Positions 6,545 through 8,181 of a DNA stretch of 8,181 nt are shown piece after piece. Each line of letters begins with the position of its first letter. Position 1 is the stretch's first letter. The DNA is from Actinomycetota bacterium (GTDB lineage Bacteria; Actinomycetota; Acidimicrobiia; Acidimicrobiales; Acidimicrobiaceae): contig SIRY01000021.1 in the NCBI GenBank assembly GCA_004366215.1, forward strand, positions 1 to 8,181, read 5' to 3'. The position numbers and the translations under genes are program-made. The notes below the pieces were generated by a model, which saw nothing but the letters and a program-made list of their open reading frames with translations, was not told where the DNA came from and made no database searches.

Positions 6545-6553
6545 ATGATGGCG
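6541..6553. repeat. Palindrome CGCCATgATGGCG in the nuoA leader
   Basis: Two perfect 6-bp arms flank one central base, a form typical of a small repressor or activator half-site pair. In RNA the outer CGCC and GGCG could also pair around ATGAT, competing with the hairpin at 6525-6544. No known regulator is recognised from this sequence. Confidence 0.4.
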
Positions 6554-6588
6554 TTAGGTGCGAGTCTGCCACTGAGGAGCGAGGTGCG

Positions 6589-7017
6589 ATGGCCCAGTAC
6601 TTGCCGATTGCGATCCTCATCGTCATCGGGATCCTCTTTGGCGCGGGCTCCTTCCTCGCCTCCGGCCTGCTCGCGCCCAAGCGGCCGCACCGTGCCAAGT
6701 CAGCGCCGTACGAGTGCGGCATCGTGCCGCGGGTCGATCCCCCAGAGCGCTTCCCCGTGCGCTTCTACCTGGTGGCGATGATCTTCATCATCTTCGACAT
6801 CGAGATCGTGTTCCTTTACCCGTACGCTGCGGCTGCCGGCTCGCTCGGTACCTTCGGCGTGATCGAGGTCGCCGGCTTTGCGGTCGTCGTCTTCGTCGCC
6901 TTCGCCTACCTCGTCGCGAACGGCGCGCTCGACTGGGTTCCCAGGCGGCGGACCCGGCCGCATTTACCCCGTGTGCCAGCGTCGACACGCGCGTCAGTCG
7001 AGGTCGGGAGGCGCTGA
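6589..7017 (+). CDS. nuoA: NADH-quinone oxidoreductase subunit A
   Basis: This 142-aa subunit of the membrane arm of complex I has three predicted membrane helices (about 5-28, 59-82 and 89-113). YECGIVP (about 41-47) is the conserved loop motif between helices 1 and 2. [10 protein letters not shown] (about 69-78), in helix 2, carries the conserved Asp and Glu of the quinone-side proton path. The C-terminal 25 or so residues form a basic, hydrophilic tail that is longer than in many homologues. The ATG at 6589 follows GAGGAG at 6574-6579. It is the first gene of a nuoABC run, with nuoB starting 1 nt after its stop. The leader holds a candidate promoter, a hairpin and a palindrome. Confidence 0.96.
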   Translation: MAQYLPIAILIVIGILFGAGSFLASGLLAPKRPHRAKSAPYECGIVPRVDPPERFPVRFYLVAMIFIIFDIEIVFLYPYAAAAGSLGTFGVIEVAGFAVVVFVAFAYLVANGALDWVPRRRTRPHLPRVPASTRASVEVGRR

Positions 7018-7018
7018 G

Positions 7019-7558
<540 letters not shown>

Positions 7559-7560
7559 GC

Positions 7561-7995
7561 ATGCGCGTCGTGCACGTCCCGAGAGACGCGTGGCGTTCGC
7601 AGGCTGAGGCGTTCCACGACGAGGGCTACGGACTGCTCGCAGACCTCACCGCCGTCGACTACCTCCAGTTCCCGCAGCGGGAGCTGCCCGCCGAGGTCGA
7701 GCCCCAACGTTTCGAGGTCGTGTGCGTGCTGCGCCGTTTCGAGCCCGTCGACGCGGTTCGACTGCGCACGCAGGTGCCTGAGGATGACCCAGTGCTCGAC
7801 TCCTTGACGTCGCGGTACCCGGGGGCGGAGGCGTTCGAGCGGGAGGTCTTCGACCTCTTTGGCATCACGTTCCGAGGACACCCAGACCTCAGCCGAATCC
7901 TGATGCCAGAGGACTGGGAAGGCCATCCGCTCCGCAAGGACTACTCAGTTGGGCGGGTGCCGGTGCAGTTCAAGGAGGTTCGTCGACACCGATGA
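7561..7995 (+). CDS. nuoC: NADH-quinone oxidoreductase subunit C
   Basis: This is a 144-aa 30-kDa-type subunit of the peripheral arm of complex I. The signature spans residues 93-128, beginning EREVFDLFGITFRGHPDL and ending PLRKDY. It binds next to NuoD and NuoB near the quinone chamber. An upstream beta strand domain with LLADLTAVDYLQFP (25-38) is typical. It is compact compared with many actinobacterial NuoC proteins, and there is no NuoCD fusion. ATG 7561 is preferred because GGGAGG ends 10 nt upstream. The in-frame GTG at 7555 overlaps the nuoB stop as GTGA and is an alternative that adds two residues. Confidence 0.95.
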   Translation: MRVVHVPRDAWRSQAEAFHDEGYGLLADLTAVDYLQFPQRELPAEVEPQRFEVVCVLRRFEPVDAVRLRTQVPEDDPVLDSLTSRYPGAEAFEREVFDLFGITFRGHPDLSRILMPEDWEGHPLRKDYSVGRVPVQFKEVRRHR

Positions 7996-8181
7996 CGTCG
8001 TCGATCTACACCGTCGTCCGTCCTGATGACGACGAGGAGTCGCTCGGCCTCGTCGCCGAGACGTACGAGGGGTCTCAAGAACTCACGCTCGCTGGGGCCA
8101 CGAGTCGGGCTGAGCTCGAGCGCGAGCGAGGTGCAGTGCTCCGCGTCTCAGCGGCCGAGGCCGACCTCCAAAGGTTCGACG
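7992..8181 (+). CDS. Probable NuoD N-terminus by position (cut by window edge)
   Basis: An ATG overlaps the nuoC stop as ATGA, and the frame is open for 63 codons to the right edge with G/C-rich third positions, so this is coding sequence. The visible part is acidic and polar (PDDDEESLGLVAETYEGSQE, then a Glu/Arg-rich stretch) with no membrane segment. Gene order nuoABCD is nearly universal, so NuoD (49-kDa subunit) is expected. However, the NuoD signature GPQHPSTHG, normally within the first 20-50 residues, has not appeared by residue 63. Either this NuoD has an N-terminal extension, or another small gene is inserted here. Confidence 0.55.
   Translation, partial: MTSSIYTVVRPDDDEESLGLVAETYEGSQELTLAGATSRAELERERGAVLRVSAAEADLQRFD

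Noticed and set aside
6878..7018. N-terminal extension of NuoB inside nuoA
   Set aside because: The extra residues are Ser/Arg-rich antisense-like sequence from another frame of nuoA. The ATG at 7019 has a good ribosome site and matches the family N-terminus.

Overview
The window looks like a chromosomal stretch of a high-GC Gram-positive bacterium (Actinomycetota). The GC content is about two thirds by eye, third codon positions are strongly G/C, and GTG starts are common. The gene content also fits: an actinobacterial-type RsiG homologue, an MshA-like glycosyltransferase, and a geranylgeranyl-reductase-family flavoprotein beside a nuo operon. A deep-branching lineage such as Acidimicrobiia is plausible, but this is inference and is not shown by any marker gene here.

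Layout. Positions 1-5035 on the minus strand hold a tightly packed run, read from right to left. First comes a GT4 glycosyltransferase (3905-5035), which overlaps by 4 bp a two-domain glycogen-debranching-type glucosidase (1698-3908). 24 nt later comes a small helical protein (1173-1673), followed after 73 nt by a second, MshA-like GT4 glycosyltransferase (1-1099) that runs off the left edge. Next, 5152-6399 on the minus strand encodes a FAD-dependent geranylgeranyl reductase family protein. A 189-nt divergent intergenic region (6400-6588) separates it from a plus-strand respiratory complex I operon: nuoA (6589), nuoB (7019), nuoC (7561), and a further ORF starting at 7992 in the nuoD position that runs off the right edge. 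There is no gene-free stretch longer than 300 bases, and I saw no RNA gene, CRISPR array, insertion sequence or phage gene.

The most notable item is the small protein at 1173-1673. It carries one perfect copy and one near-perfect copy (Gln to His) of E(X)3S(X)2R(X)3Q(X)3D. This is the cyclic-di-GMP-binding signature of RsiG, the anti-sigma factor that holds the sigma factor WhiG in a c-di-GMP-dependent complex in Streptomyces. Here it sits between a glucan hydrolase gene and a glycosyltransferase gene, in what looks like one transcription unit. This suggests, without proving, a link between second-messenger signalling and polysaccharide or glycogen-type metabolism. The partner sigma factor is not in the window.

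The two halves of the window are probably functionally distinct. The left half handles sugar transfer and glucan trimming with a signalling protein embedded in it. The right half is respiratory: complex I, and possibly the enzyme that saturates the menaquinone side chain that complex I would use.
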